Of a stretch of 64,000 bases of DNA, positions 55,328-64,000 are shown piece after piece. Source of the stretch: Hippopus hippopus (taxonomy: Eukaryota; Mollusca; Bivalvia; Cardiida; Cardiidae); the NCBI GenBank assembly GCA_946811185.2, contig OX328102.1, positions 12,339,194 to 12,403,193 on the forward strand, given 5' to 3'. Positions within the stretch are counted from its first letter, which is position 1. The number at the start of each line of letters is the position of its first letter. The position numbers and the translations under genes are program-made. Under the pieces are notes generated by a model. The model did no database searches. It saw nothing but the letters and a program-made list of their open reading frames with translations, and had not been told where the DNA came from.

Positions 55328-55545
55328 TTAACTCTTCACCAACCAACAGAATTTTAGACTTGTTCAAAATGAAACCATTAGCAGAATTTAATCTGATTCT
55401 AATGATGTTATTTTGCCTTTGGATGGGTAGAAAACGCTGTCAGAGAAGGAGAAATGATAGTAACCTGCATTTCTCCTTTTCCCAAAATGTTCACAAAAGC
55501 TTTCTTTCAGTGGTAATAAATTGGGGTTGTATGGTAAAGGGTTAA
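55328..55545. mobile_element. MITE family B, complete copy
   Basis: It starts TTAACTCTTCACCAACCAAC and ends GTATGGTAAAGGGTTAA, with TTAA at both borders. The hairpin is CAGAGAAGGAGAAATGATAG / CTGCATTTCTCCTTTTCCC. It is 218 bp long and non-coding. Confidence 0.75.
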
Positions 55546-56576
55546 CTAGATACAAATAGTTAAACAGGAATGCTGCTATTCCCTTATTAGTTATTTCAAT
55601 GTAGGACAGTGTAAATCCAAGAACAGACTTAAAAGATGGATAAGACCATTAGATGGCAAAAGGAAGCAGCCATCTTGAATTCTTCCCATGATAAAGTAGG
55701 TCAACGGCATACAAAAACAGTTAGGTCAATATCTAAAATGGTAATGGTCAACCAGGAAACAATTGTCTGCAGATTGCAGACACGCTTGAATACATTATTA
55801 TGGTGTTGTCAAATAGACAAATTTCATCAACAATTACAAAAATGAATTCTGCGATATTTATACCCAGGAGTGCAAAATTTCTTATTCGCTAGCATGTACG
55901 AGCTTATCAGCCTTTGTCAAAGGTCTGCGACACTGTCACATTGTGTAAACTAATCAATAGACGGCTCGAAAATGTAAAACAGTAAAGTTATATAAACATG
56001 TATAAAAATTGACCAAAAGATAAATCATACATTTGATCCTTTGACATAAACATAATTGTGCTACTATAAAAAAAGTATTTTTCTTTCAAGATTGAGGTCC
56101 ATTCCTTGTAGCCCTATATCTTGCAAGTTCCTCAAGTTCCTCTGTTCCCTTAGATTAGTATGCTTAGGATTTCTTGTATTCTATTGTCAAATAATTCGCT
56201 ATTAGTTGTTTTCATGGATATTTGGCGAGTTTTGATTGACTGAAAAAAAAAAAAAAAATTCATAGCTTCATGAAATAAAAGCAGTGCCGGAACTACTTTT
56301 GCAGTCAAACTAATGTAAACAAACATGTATACGAGATTTCACAATGTTTTTCTTTCTGATTTTATATCCAGTCCAAATTTCAAATTGCTAGATAAATTCA
56401 TTTTCTCTGAATATTGAAAAAAATATCCGACAGTAAATTTATAGAGAGAGCTTAAAACTTATTGTCACTTTGCTGGGTTCTAACAATCTTATTTTCAACT
56501 TACTTTTAGCATACTGAATTACGGTATTTCCATGCAGCGGGAATACACCAACTGCTCATTAACTGCCCTACCTGTA
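55546..56576. other. intergenic; nothing recognised
   Basis: Short frames near 55636-55845 lack motifs. A run of 15 A lies near 56243. Confidence 0.4.
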
Positions 56577-57472
56577 CGAGGGGTGTTCGATAAGTATCCG
56601 GAAAAGTTTCATCTGCAGTGATAATGAAGTTCATAAAATGGTTGCTATGGTTACGATACTGTCTGAGAAATGACTTGGCGTCTGCTACTCTTTAGAGTTT
56701 CTGCTCAAGTTTCAAAATACGGGGAATCCAGCGAGCGCATACCATGGACATACCGAACTCCTCAGTAACAATTGAATGGACTGCAGAAAAGCTAAGCCCA
56801 ACTTTGGAAGCGATGTCTCGCACTGTAAGCCTTATATAACTCTGCAGCAACTCTCTCTAATTTTGTCTGTTTTCCCTGACGTCGTGTAGGGACGGCCAGA
56901 TCTTTGGCGGTCGGCAACATCACGCAAAGAATCATTCTTAAACACGTTGTACCACTCATAAATGCTAGATTTCTTCATAGAACTCTTGCCGTAAGTATTC
57001 ATTATCATGGAGATCGTCTCTGATTTTGTTTTTCCCATTAACACAAAAAACTTTATTGAATAGCGCTGCTATAGCGCCTTATTTACGGTATCAACAAAAG
57101 AATTTGTTCAACTTCCGTTGTTTACAGGAAATGACGTCATATTTCATCCCTTGACATTAAGTGGGCCAAGATAAAAGTGTGAAAAACGTTATGTACATTT
57201 TTGACAAAATATGACGTTGGAAATACATTTTATGTTCTCTTTAACAACATGTAAACGTGTGATAAATTTCCCGATTTACCGGAGTTGGCCCGCTCGACGT
57301 CACCCTACGTTGCCGAAGTGACTGTAGATTACGCATTAGTGCAAATAGTTTACTTTTTTCAGTCGGATTATAAGCATAATTCATCAAAGTATCAGTGGTG
57401 AAAATTTCATCAAGATAATCATATAAAAAAAAAAGTATGAAACTTTTCCGGATACTTATCGAACACCCCTTG
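56577..57472 (-). mobile_element. mariner-type element lacking most of the catalytic domain
   Basis: Inverted ends of about 35 bp are almost perfect (AGGGGTGTTCGATAAGTATC, CGGAAAAGTTTCAT). They are bordered by TA on both sides (56575-56576 and 57473-57474). Between them a minus-strand transposase N-terminus is readable, but it joins the 3' end directly after the first catalytic Asp region. This is an internal deletion derivative of 896 bp that could only move with help from another element. The good ends suggest recent activity. Confidence 0.85.
56620..57044 (-). pseudogene. mariner transposase N-terminal fragment with frameshift
   Basis: From the Met at 57044 the minus-strand frame reads GKTKSETISMIMNTYGKSSM, SSIYEWYNVFKNDS and RQRSGRP. 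This is the paired helix-turn-helix region with the typical YEWY.VF and GRP motifs. After about residue 60 a frameshift moves the similarity to another frame: LTVRDIASKVGLSFSAVHSI, ARWIPRIL, a TAA, then NFIITADET, where the first catalytic Asp would lie. Everything past that point is missing. No functional protein is expected, although a DNA-binding fragment could be produced. Confidence 0.75.
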
Positions 57473-58435
57473 TACATGTATTACGGCTGACAAGTTAAAC
57501 GGTTCTATTTACACACGATACATGGATACACACCATACTACCGCTAATCAATCTTGAATGTCAATTTTGCCACGGCCCATCTACATCCAGCAGTAAGCAC
57601 ACAACAACGACACAAGGTAAACAAGTGTTTTGGTTGCTCTGCATGAGTGTTTGGCGAAATTAACGGGAGAATGTTTTACTGTTTTAAGCTTTTTCATTAA
57701 AAAACTATCATGCAAACAAATACCGTTAAATTTTTTTTGCTCTGAAAATATTTTCTTTAGCACTCTCTCGGTATATGTAGACACCGACCCCCTCTTTCCA
57801 TTTTTATTTTACATCACGGATGAATAACTCGTAAGGTGTATTGGTCTTTTGAAGCGTGTGTCGTTTCAAGCCAATCAGAAACGGCAGTTTGAGTTCCAGC
57901 AAATCAGAGACAGCGAGTAGCGTGCATTTATACACAATGTTCAGAGTGATTGCAGTGTTCATGCAAAAGTTTGAAACGTGGTTACTAAGGCTAGGCGCCG
58001 TAGGCCCCTAGCAAAAAATCGTAATTCTGTTAACGACGTTCGCGACAGTTTCCATTCTCACACTTCGTGTAACTATCACGCTCACCTTTTACTCGAAAGG
58101 GTGAGCAACTAACACACTTGATCTTGCCACACTTGTCAATGTCTGCAGAATGGATAAACCAAGAACTAAAACTGGTCGTTTCATGTCAGCAAAACGAAGA
58201 AAAAAGTATTTGAATCAAGTCAAATAATTAAATCCGAGGCAAGAATCCGAATTTACGCTTTCGAAAGATCGGACAGAAAGTCAAAGTGATTCACCTAACT
58301 ACGTCACCTAACAACGGAAATATGGGTAAGATTCTACTAGCGCTCTTTCTGGCTGATGTATCGTCGAGCTAAAACATTATTTTCAGATGCAGATGCTTTC
58401 AGTTTGGTCTAGTCCAACAGTGCTTGGTAAAGACT
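57473..58435. other. intergenic; nothing recognised
   Basis: No gene or repeat family is assigned. The frames at 57581-57827 on opposite strands overlap and lack motifs. Confidence 0.4.
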
Positions 58436-58562
58436 TGCAGAAAACAAGGGACTGTAACTATTTCTTCTTTACCAGGTTATCCCTTAGCTTGACGAGTCTG
58501 CAGCAGAAAACACTGATGTCAAAAGGAGAAATTGCTCCTAATAATTGATTTCTCCTTTTCGT
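58436..58562. repeat. MITE family B, copy truncated by a LINE
   Basis: AAAAGGAGAAATTGCTCC / TGATTTCTCCTTTTCGT form the hairpin. The right half of the family is missing, and the LINE 3' tail (ATGAATGAATGAG) begins at once, so the LINE probably inserted here or deletion followed. Confidence 0.5.
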
Positions 58563-60080
58563 ATGAATGAATGAGTAGTGTTTTAAGGCCCGTCGACAGC
58601 TTAGGTCATATTGGGAGCATTTACAAATTTAATCATGCCTTTACTTCAAATAGTACTGTGAAACGTTGGAACTTTTTAAACAGTTACAATGAGGTAGCGA
58701 CCTTGTTTGAATAAATAAAAAAGAAAACTTTGTATAGGCCAATAGGCCTTAAAATCATATCAATTAAAAAAAACAACCTCTTATGGAGTAAAAATCTCCC
58801 CACTACAGAAGCAATACATTGTGTGTAAAGAGTGTTGTTAACAGAAAAGTCAAGAAACGTAAAACTAAATCTTCTTTAAAAGGTTAACTTCCTTCAAAAA
58901 TTAAAATAGTGATTCCAACTTCACAGTATCAAACAGCGTTTTTAAACTGTCAACCTGAAAGTACCTGTCCCTAATAGGTGCAAAGTCTGTGCACTCTATC
59001 AGTAAATGCTTGACAGTGATAATGGCGTTGCATGAAATACATTGAGGAGCTTCCTCTCCTTTGAGAATACATGAATGCCTCAAGTGTGTATGACCTATTC
59101 GTAGACGGGCTAAAACAACTTCTTCTCGGCGGTTTGACCGCGTGCCTTGGAGCAATTCACCTGTATTCGGCTTTATAGAAAATAACTTATTCTGCTGATT
59201 TATTGGATCACTCAAAGATCTTTGCCAGACGTTTTGAATAAAATTATGAATAAGAGGTTTAAAATCGTTAAAAGGTAATTTGAAAGGTAAAACATCAAGT
59301 GATAATGCATCCTTGGCAGCTTTGTCTGCCTCCTCATTACCACGAATGCCAGCATAACTGGGAAGCCAGCAGAACACAACATCATCCGTTTCACAGATGT
59401 TTGATAACTTATCTAAAAGTTCAGTAATTAGTGGGTTGTCTGTTTTCTCGTATTCAAGTGCTTGCATTGCAGAGAGCGAATCAGTAAAAATAATATAACG
59501 CCAGTAGCCGTCGTCTTTTATATGGTCAACAGCAAGGTCTATTGCCTTAAGCTCTGCAAAAAAAATGGAAGATTTGTCTGGAATACGGAATTGATATAAT
59601 TCACCGTCTGGTACGGCAGCTGCAGCAACCCTGTCACCATCTTTTGAACCATCTGTATAAATGGGTTCATAATTATAGTATTGCCTTTTTATTTCAAGAA
59701 ATTAGCTTTTGAAAATCATGGGATCTGTACTCCCTTTTTGATGTGATGCCAGATCATATACGAATGTTGGACTATTTGAGGTCCACAAAGGAACGTCTGT
59801 TATTTTATGTTCCTCGATATAATCTAAATCAAAATCAAGACTTCGTATATCTGCATCACAACGAAGACTGAAAGGAGGGATGACCTTTTATTTCTTTAAA
59901 AATTCATCTTTATACAGTGGTTCAAAAACAACCTTATGAGTTGGGTTCTTAGGGCTTGACTTCAATTTTAGACAATACTGCATGGAAAGTTTCTTTCGCC
60001 TTAAGTTTAACGAAGGTTCATTTGCTTCAGCATACAGTCTATTAGTTGGAGAAGTCTTAAATGCACCTAATGCAATAAAA
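58563..60080 (-). mobile_element. LINE (jockey/I-like), 5'-truncated, copy A
   Basis: On the minus strand the copy contains the end of ORF2 (60075-58901) and a 3' region of about 340 bp. The 3' region ends with TATGACC..AGC-GTCGACGGGCC and then a CATT-repeat tail at 58563. The 5' end stops abruptly at 60080 against the tail of copy B. Truncation at the 5' side is normal for target-primed insertion. Confidence 0.75.
58901..60075 (-). pseudogene. LINE ORF2 C-terminus with RNase H domain
   Basis: One minus-strand frame runs through the segment with two TAA stops (at 59702-59704 and near 59888). It begins LGAFKTSPTNRLYAEANEPS, the conserved region just after the reverse transcriptase. Next comes an RNase H domain: IYTDGSKDGD (Asp), FAELKAIDLA (Glu), IFTDSLSAMQ (Asp) and GNEEADKAAK (Asp). 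The helper His in CWLPSH is Tyr here (CWLPSYAGIRG). After it comes the C-terminal zinc-knuckle-like region (RLRIGHTHLRHSCI, CISCNAIITVKHLLIEC). RNase H removes the RNA strand during retrotransposition. The stretch from 59701 down to 58901 is uninterrupted. Confidence 0.8.
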
Positions 60081-60980
60081 ATGAATGAATGGATGATGTT
60101 TTACGGCCCGTCGACATCAAAGGTCATATTGGGCGCTAAAACCTATATGGAGCAGTACTACAGCCATGACAATAACGTTAAGATAAAATAATACAGTCAC
60201 TAACATCATTCGTGATAAAGTACTGAGTACAATGAGTGGAAGAAACGATGAAAAACAATTACAGAGAGTAAAACGTGTACCAAATTAAAGCAATTATAAA
60301 ACAATTCTGTTGATGAAAAAATTATTAAAACCTATTCAGATTTTGGTAAAAATTCTAATTTCTTTAAGAAACATAAAAGTCGTTTCCGGCAGAACAGACT
60401 GAAAGAGCTCTTTTGTACTCGAAATATTGAAATACCGGTCACGTATTGGCGCACATCAACACAATCTATAAATAAATGATGCACTGAAAGCGGTGAAGAA
60501 CATGGCACACAAAGAGGGGCCTACTCTCCCTTCAGTAAATGCGAGTGAGTTAAATATGTATGTCCAATACGTAAGCGAGCGAGTACAATTTCTTCACGAC
60601 GGGATAATCTAAATCCAGGCAGCCAAGTACCAAGCACTGGCTTTATACAACGTAATTTATTATTGGAATTACTAGGATCATCCCACATATTCTGCCAAAC
60701 CGTATAAATAAAAGAATTGATTATGGGTTTAAAATCTGACTATGGTATATCAAAAGGCAAAATGTCTTGACTTAAAGCAGACCTCGCAGCTTTATCAGCT
60801 TTTTCGTTTCCGCGAATTCCCATATGACTTGGGAGCCAGCAGAAAACAACTTCGGTGTGTGTACAGATGCGATCAAGTTTTGTAAGCAATCTGGTGACCA
60901 CTGGGTGTTCTAAATTTTCATTCCTGAGTGCATGCATCGCAGACAGCGAGTCAGTAAAAACTAGAACTTGTTTTTCTACA
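60081..60980 (-). mobile_element. LINE, same family, 5'-truncated, copy B
   Basis: The 3' end on the minus strand is GCCCAATATGACCTTTGATG-TCGACGGGCC, followed by CATTCATTCAT abutting copy A at 60081. The 5' end at about 60980 runs into a T/A run. It carries the second half of RNase H and the C-terminal region. The two copies are head-to-tail. Confidence 0.75.
60345..60975 (-). pseudogene. LINE RNase H / C-terminal fragment, copy B
   Basis: The frame reads VLVFTDSLSAMHAL, then VVFCWLPSHMGIRGNEKADK with the helper His retained, unlike copy A. A stop follows (near 60738), then RREEIVLARLRIGHTYLTHS, a TAG (near 60521), and a one-base frameshift in the final Cys/His region. The reverse transcriptase and first half of RNase H are absent. 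It is non-functional. Confidence 0.7.
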
Positions 60981-61069
60981 AAAAAAAAAAAAACAGATTT
61001 CTTCCCCCCCTTTTCGGTGTCTGATATGTGACCCAGGAAAGTTCTAACTAAAAAAAAAAAAAATGGTCA

Positions 61070-62690
61070 TTTTTCTCTAAAAGTTTTCGAGTTATAGAGC
61101 GGACACAAAATTGTGCGTAAAAGTGAGTAAGGAAAATAATCAAAGGGAAATAACTGGCAAAATATACAAGCCAGAGTTATGGTTCTTGTGCATGACACTT
61201 TGTCTCATGGTGCTTTACAAATGTGTGAAGTTTTATCAAAATATTTTAAAAGGTTTATGAGTTATAGAGCGTGTATGTAAAATGAGTAAGAAAAATAATC
61301 AAAGGGGAATAACTCAAAAAACAGATAAGCAAGATTACGGTTCTTGTGCATGACACTCTGGCTCATAGGGCTCTACAAATGTGTGAAGCTTTATAAAAAT
61401 ATTTTAACAGGTTTTTGAGTTATAGAGCAGACACGATTTGTGATAGAAAATAACCAAAGGGGAATAACTCAAGAAAGAGACAAGCCAGAGTTACGGTTCT
61501 TAAACATGACACTCCAGCTCATGGTGCTCTACAAATGTGTGAAGTTTTATCAAAATATCTTAAAAGGTTTTCGAGGTATTGAGCGGAAACAATTTGCCAT
61601 AGAAAATAATCAAAGGGGAATAACTCAAAAAATAGACAAGCCAGAGTCACGGTTCTTGTGCATGACACTTTCTCTCATGGTGCTCTACAAATGTTTGAAG
61701 TTTTATCAAAATATCATAAAAAATTTCGACTTATAGAGCCGACACAATTTGTGACAGAAAATAATGAAAGGGGAATAACTCGAAAAATAGACAAGCCAGA
61801 GTTACGGTTCTTAAGCATCACACTCCATTTTATGGTGCTCTACAAATGTGTGAAGTTTTATCAAAATATCTGAAAAAGTTTTTGAGTTATAGAGCGGACA
61901 CGGTTTGTGACAGAAAATAATGAAAGGGGAATAACTCGAAAAATAGGCAACCCAAAGTTATGGTTCTTGAGCATGACACTCCATTTTATGGTGCTCTACA
62001 AATGTGTGAAGTTTTATCAAAATATCTTAAAAGAGTTTCAAGTTATAGTGCGGACACAATTTGAGATGGAAAATAATCAAAGGGGAATAACTAAAAAAAT
62101 AGGCAAGCAAGAGTTACAGTTCTTGTGCATGACACTTCCTCTGATGGTGCTCTACTAATGCTTGAAGTTTTATCAAAATTTCTTAAAAGGTTTTTGAGTT
62201 AAAGAGCGGACACGATTTGCGATGGAAAATACTCAAAGGGAAATAACTCAAAAATAAGCAAGCCAGTGTTATGGTTCTGAGGCATGACACTTTGTCTCAT
62301 GGTGCTCTACAAATGTGTAAAGTTTTATGAAAATATCTTAAAAGGTGTTTGAGTTATAGAGTGTGTATGTAAAATGAGTAAGGTAAATAATCAAAGGGGA
62401 AATAACTAAAAAAAAAGACAAGCCAGAGTTACTGTTCTTGTGTATGACACTCTGTCCTATGGTGCTCTACAAATGTGTGAAAATTTATCGAAATATCTTA
62501 AAATGTTTTGAGTTATAGAGGGGACATGATTTGTGATAGAAAATAATCAAAGGGGAATAACACTCCATCTCATGGTGCTCTACAAATGGGTGAAGTGTTA
62601 TCAAAATATCTGAAAAGGTTTTCGAATTATAGAGAGGACATAATTTGAGATAGAAAATAATCAAAGGGGAATAACTCGAAATAGTCCGGC
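61070..62690. repeat. tandem array, about 11 units of about 156 bp
   Basis: Each unit has GAGTTATAGAGCGGACAC, AATAATCAAAGGGGAATAAC, ACAAGCCAGAGTTACGGTTC, CATGACACT..TCATGGTGCTC and GTGTGAAGTTTTATCAAAAT. Unit starts fall near 61090, 61258, 61417, 61573, 61727, 61884, 62039, 62196, 62349, 62511 and 62626; the last is shortened. Since 156 is 3 x 52, chance frames can run across several units (61440-62158 on the plus strand). This is satellite-like and may be the core of a larger Helitron-like element whose ends are not seen. Confidence 0.8.
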
Positions 62691-63673
62691 AGCCAAATAG
62701 CGATTTTTCGTCGAACCTTGTTTTGCGGTATATAGAAAATGTTTTTGGTGTTTTGAGTTCACCAGACCTTCTAGTTGAAGAATTCGATTGGCGGCGCATC
62801 GCCGCCCTTGGGGAACTCGAAATATTCAAGATGGCGTCCAAGATGGCCTCCAGAATGTCAAAATATGATATATAACGTTATAACGGTAAACTCAATCGTC
62901 CTACAACTTGCTATTCTATTAGAATTCGCTAAGATACAGCTAAACATGATATTTGAAATAGTTTAAAGAAAAAGAACTTACACTGATTAAGCCAAAAACA
63001 CGGTTGAGGCGTTACGAAATGCACTATTCAACGGATTTTTTTTCAATGAGGATATTTTTTGTCTTAGTGAACAATATTTATTCTTATTTGTTTATTTATT
63101 CATTCATTTGTTCTCACTTGAAGGGTTTATAACCTTAATTGGTGACAAAAGATTAATAACAAATGTGGACATAAAAACTGTAATATAGCATTACTTTATT
63201 AAAGGGAGACTTTCAGTTTTAAAACAATGACTAAAAATAAAATGCTGAATTGGACAATTTATCAATCGTTTTCTTTTTATAATCTACCTACTAATAAGCG
63301 ATTGAATAGAAATTTACCATTTAAAATAATTTCAATTATTTTAAACTACGAACATCACAAAGTTAAGGAGAAATATGAGTATTTACCTTTAAAAAATGTG
63401 TATTCTATACGTAATAATGACGTAGGTTGTTTTGATTTTTACGCTAGTAAACCAATGTGTACTCCGATAGTGAGTACTGTGATTTTAATCCCTAGCGAGG
63501 ATAGCCTACATTATCTATCCCTGTTACGAATATATTCAGATATCTTCTATCATAGCATCCAATTATAAGCTCCATATCCCGTTTATTGTTAAAAGTTATA
63601 CTTGCTTTTATATATAACTGTAGATCTGTTAGCACTTATATTTTGTTCTAGTGTATTCATCACTACCTGAAAA
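62691..63673. other. flank with GC hairpin and GATGGC motifs
   Basis: GGCGGCGCATCGCCGCC (62790-62806) is a hairpin with 7-bp stem and 3-nt loop. CAAGATGGCGTCCAAGATGG follows at 62828 and resembles YY1-type motifs. A plus-strand frame of 113 codons (63227-63568) has no recognised domain. The region may be the 5' part of whatever encodes the frame starting at 63674. Confidence 0.4.
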
Positions 63674-64000
63674 ATGGCTGAATGCTATTTTTCAAAAGTG
63701 GATAAATGCCGCTGTCCTAAATCTGCCAATTTATCTAGCAATGGCCCATCGCGCATTCAAACAATTATTGAATGTAGTAAGATAGACGAGGATGGGTTGC
63801 ATCAAGAACTTGAGCACTTATTAGCTGAAGATAGCAATTGCACTGTCACGTCCCACCACACATGTGTTGCTTGTTACACATCGCCTAAGTCAACGAAAAG
63901 AATTTTGAAAAGAAAAAGTGATGTTAGTTCTGAAAATTTGGAAGAATGCAAAGTAGAAAAAAAATGTGATAGAGCCGTTGAAATTTGGTTGGAGCAAAAG
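63674..64000 (+). CDS. partial open frame at the right edge, Cys-rich, unknown
   Basis: From ATG 63674, with an in-frame TGA two codons before it, 109 codons stay open to the window edge. The product starts MAECYFSKVDKCRCPKS and has EDGLHQELEHLLAED, then TVTSHHTCVACYTSPKS and a basic KRILKRK stretch, ending AVEIWLEQK. The pattern of paired Cys with an H..C..CYTS motif followed by a basic segment resembles N-termini of uncharacterised, repetitive proteins that I associate with mollusc and cnidarian genomes, often thought to be transposon-related. This is from memory and not certain. Cys pairs suggest zinc binding. Codon use and length without stops in AT-rich DNA support a real gene. The C-terminal part lies outside the window. 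Confidence 0.55.
   Translation, partial: MAECYFSKVDKCRCPKSANLSSNGPSRIQTIIECSKIDEDGLHQELEHLLAEDSNCTVTSHHTCVACYTSPKSTKRILKRKSDVSSENLEECKVEKKCDRAVEIWLEQK

Noticed and set aside
61440..62158. Plus-strand frames of 71-98 codons with repeated peptides
   Set aside because: They follow from the 156-bp tandem period and have no other support.

Overview
The window looks like non-coding, repeat-dense genomic DNA from an animal, most likely a bivalve mollusc. It is AT-rich, and its few coding pieces are short exons with long introns. It carries several repeat types that I associate with clam and mussel genomes: tRNA-derived SINEs, Helitron-like elements with tandem cores that end in a hairpin plus CTAA, TTAA-flanked hairpin MITEs, and 5'-truncated LINEs with an RNase H domain. 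The species-level assignment is inference.

Host gene: one split gene can be argued for on the minus strand, between about 49.3 kb and 24.0 kb. Six candidate exons (48848-49327, 48210-48363, 41113-41234, 38686-38768, 30945-31088, 24004-24164) have splice-like borders. The first five have compatible reading phases. The upstream part encodes a Ser/Thr-rich, mucin-like stalk followed by a six-cysteine PAN/apple-like module. The exons after that are not recognised. A second open frame starts at 63674 and runs off the right edge.

Mobile DNA, left to right: a DD41D mariner-type element with two in-frame TGA codons (1341-about 2640); a SINE with clear target duplications (4931-5144); foldback and MITE copies (8-12 kb); a Helitron-like element (11995-13310); a 2.6 kb retroelement-like composite with two nearly identical 0.92 kb direct repeats inside 35-bp flanking repeats (14575-17212); a degenerate 0.9 kb mariner (21815-22714); a second Helitron-like element with about ten 145-bp units (25921-27589); a 0.9 kb long-inverted-repeat element (32578-33492); a PIF/Harbinger-type transposon with 105-bp inverted ends and a broken DDE transposase (41708-46354); a mariner lacking its catalytic core (56577-57472); two head-to-tail LINE 3' ends (58563-60980); and a 156-bp tandem array (61070-62690). 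At least four MITE families are scattered between these.

The least explained signal is a 15-nt motif, GTCTACGGACARGAC. It occurs seven times between 33.8 and 38.3 kb in otherwise dissimilar sequence. I saw no CRISPR array, no intact rRNA or tRNA gene and no bacterial-type operon.
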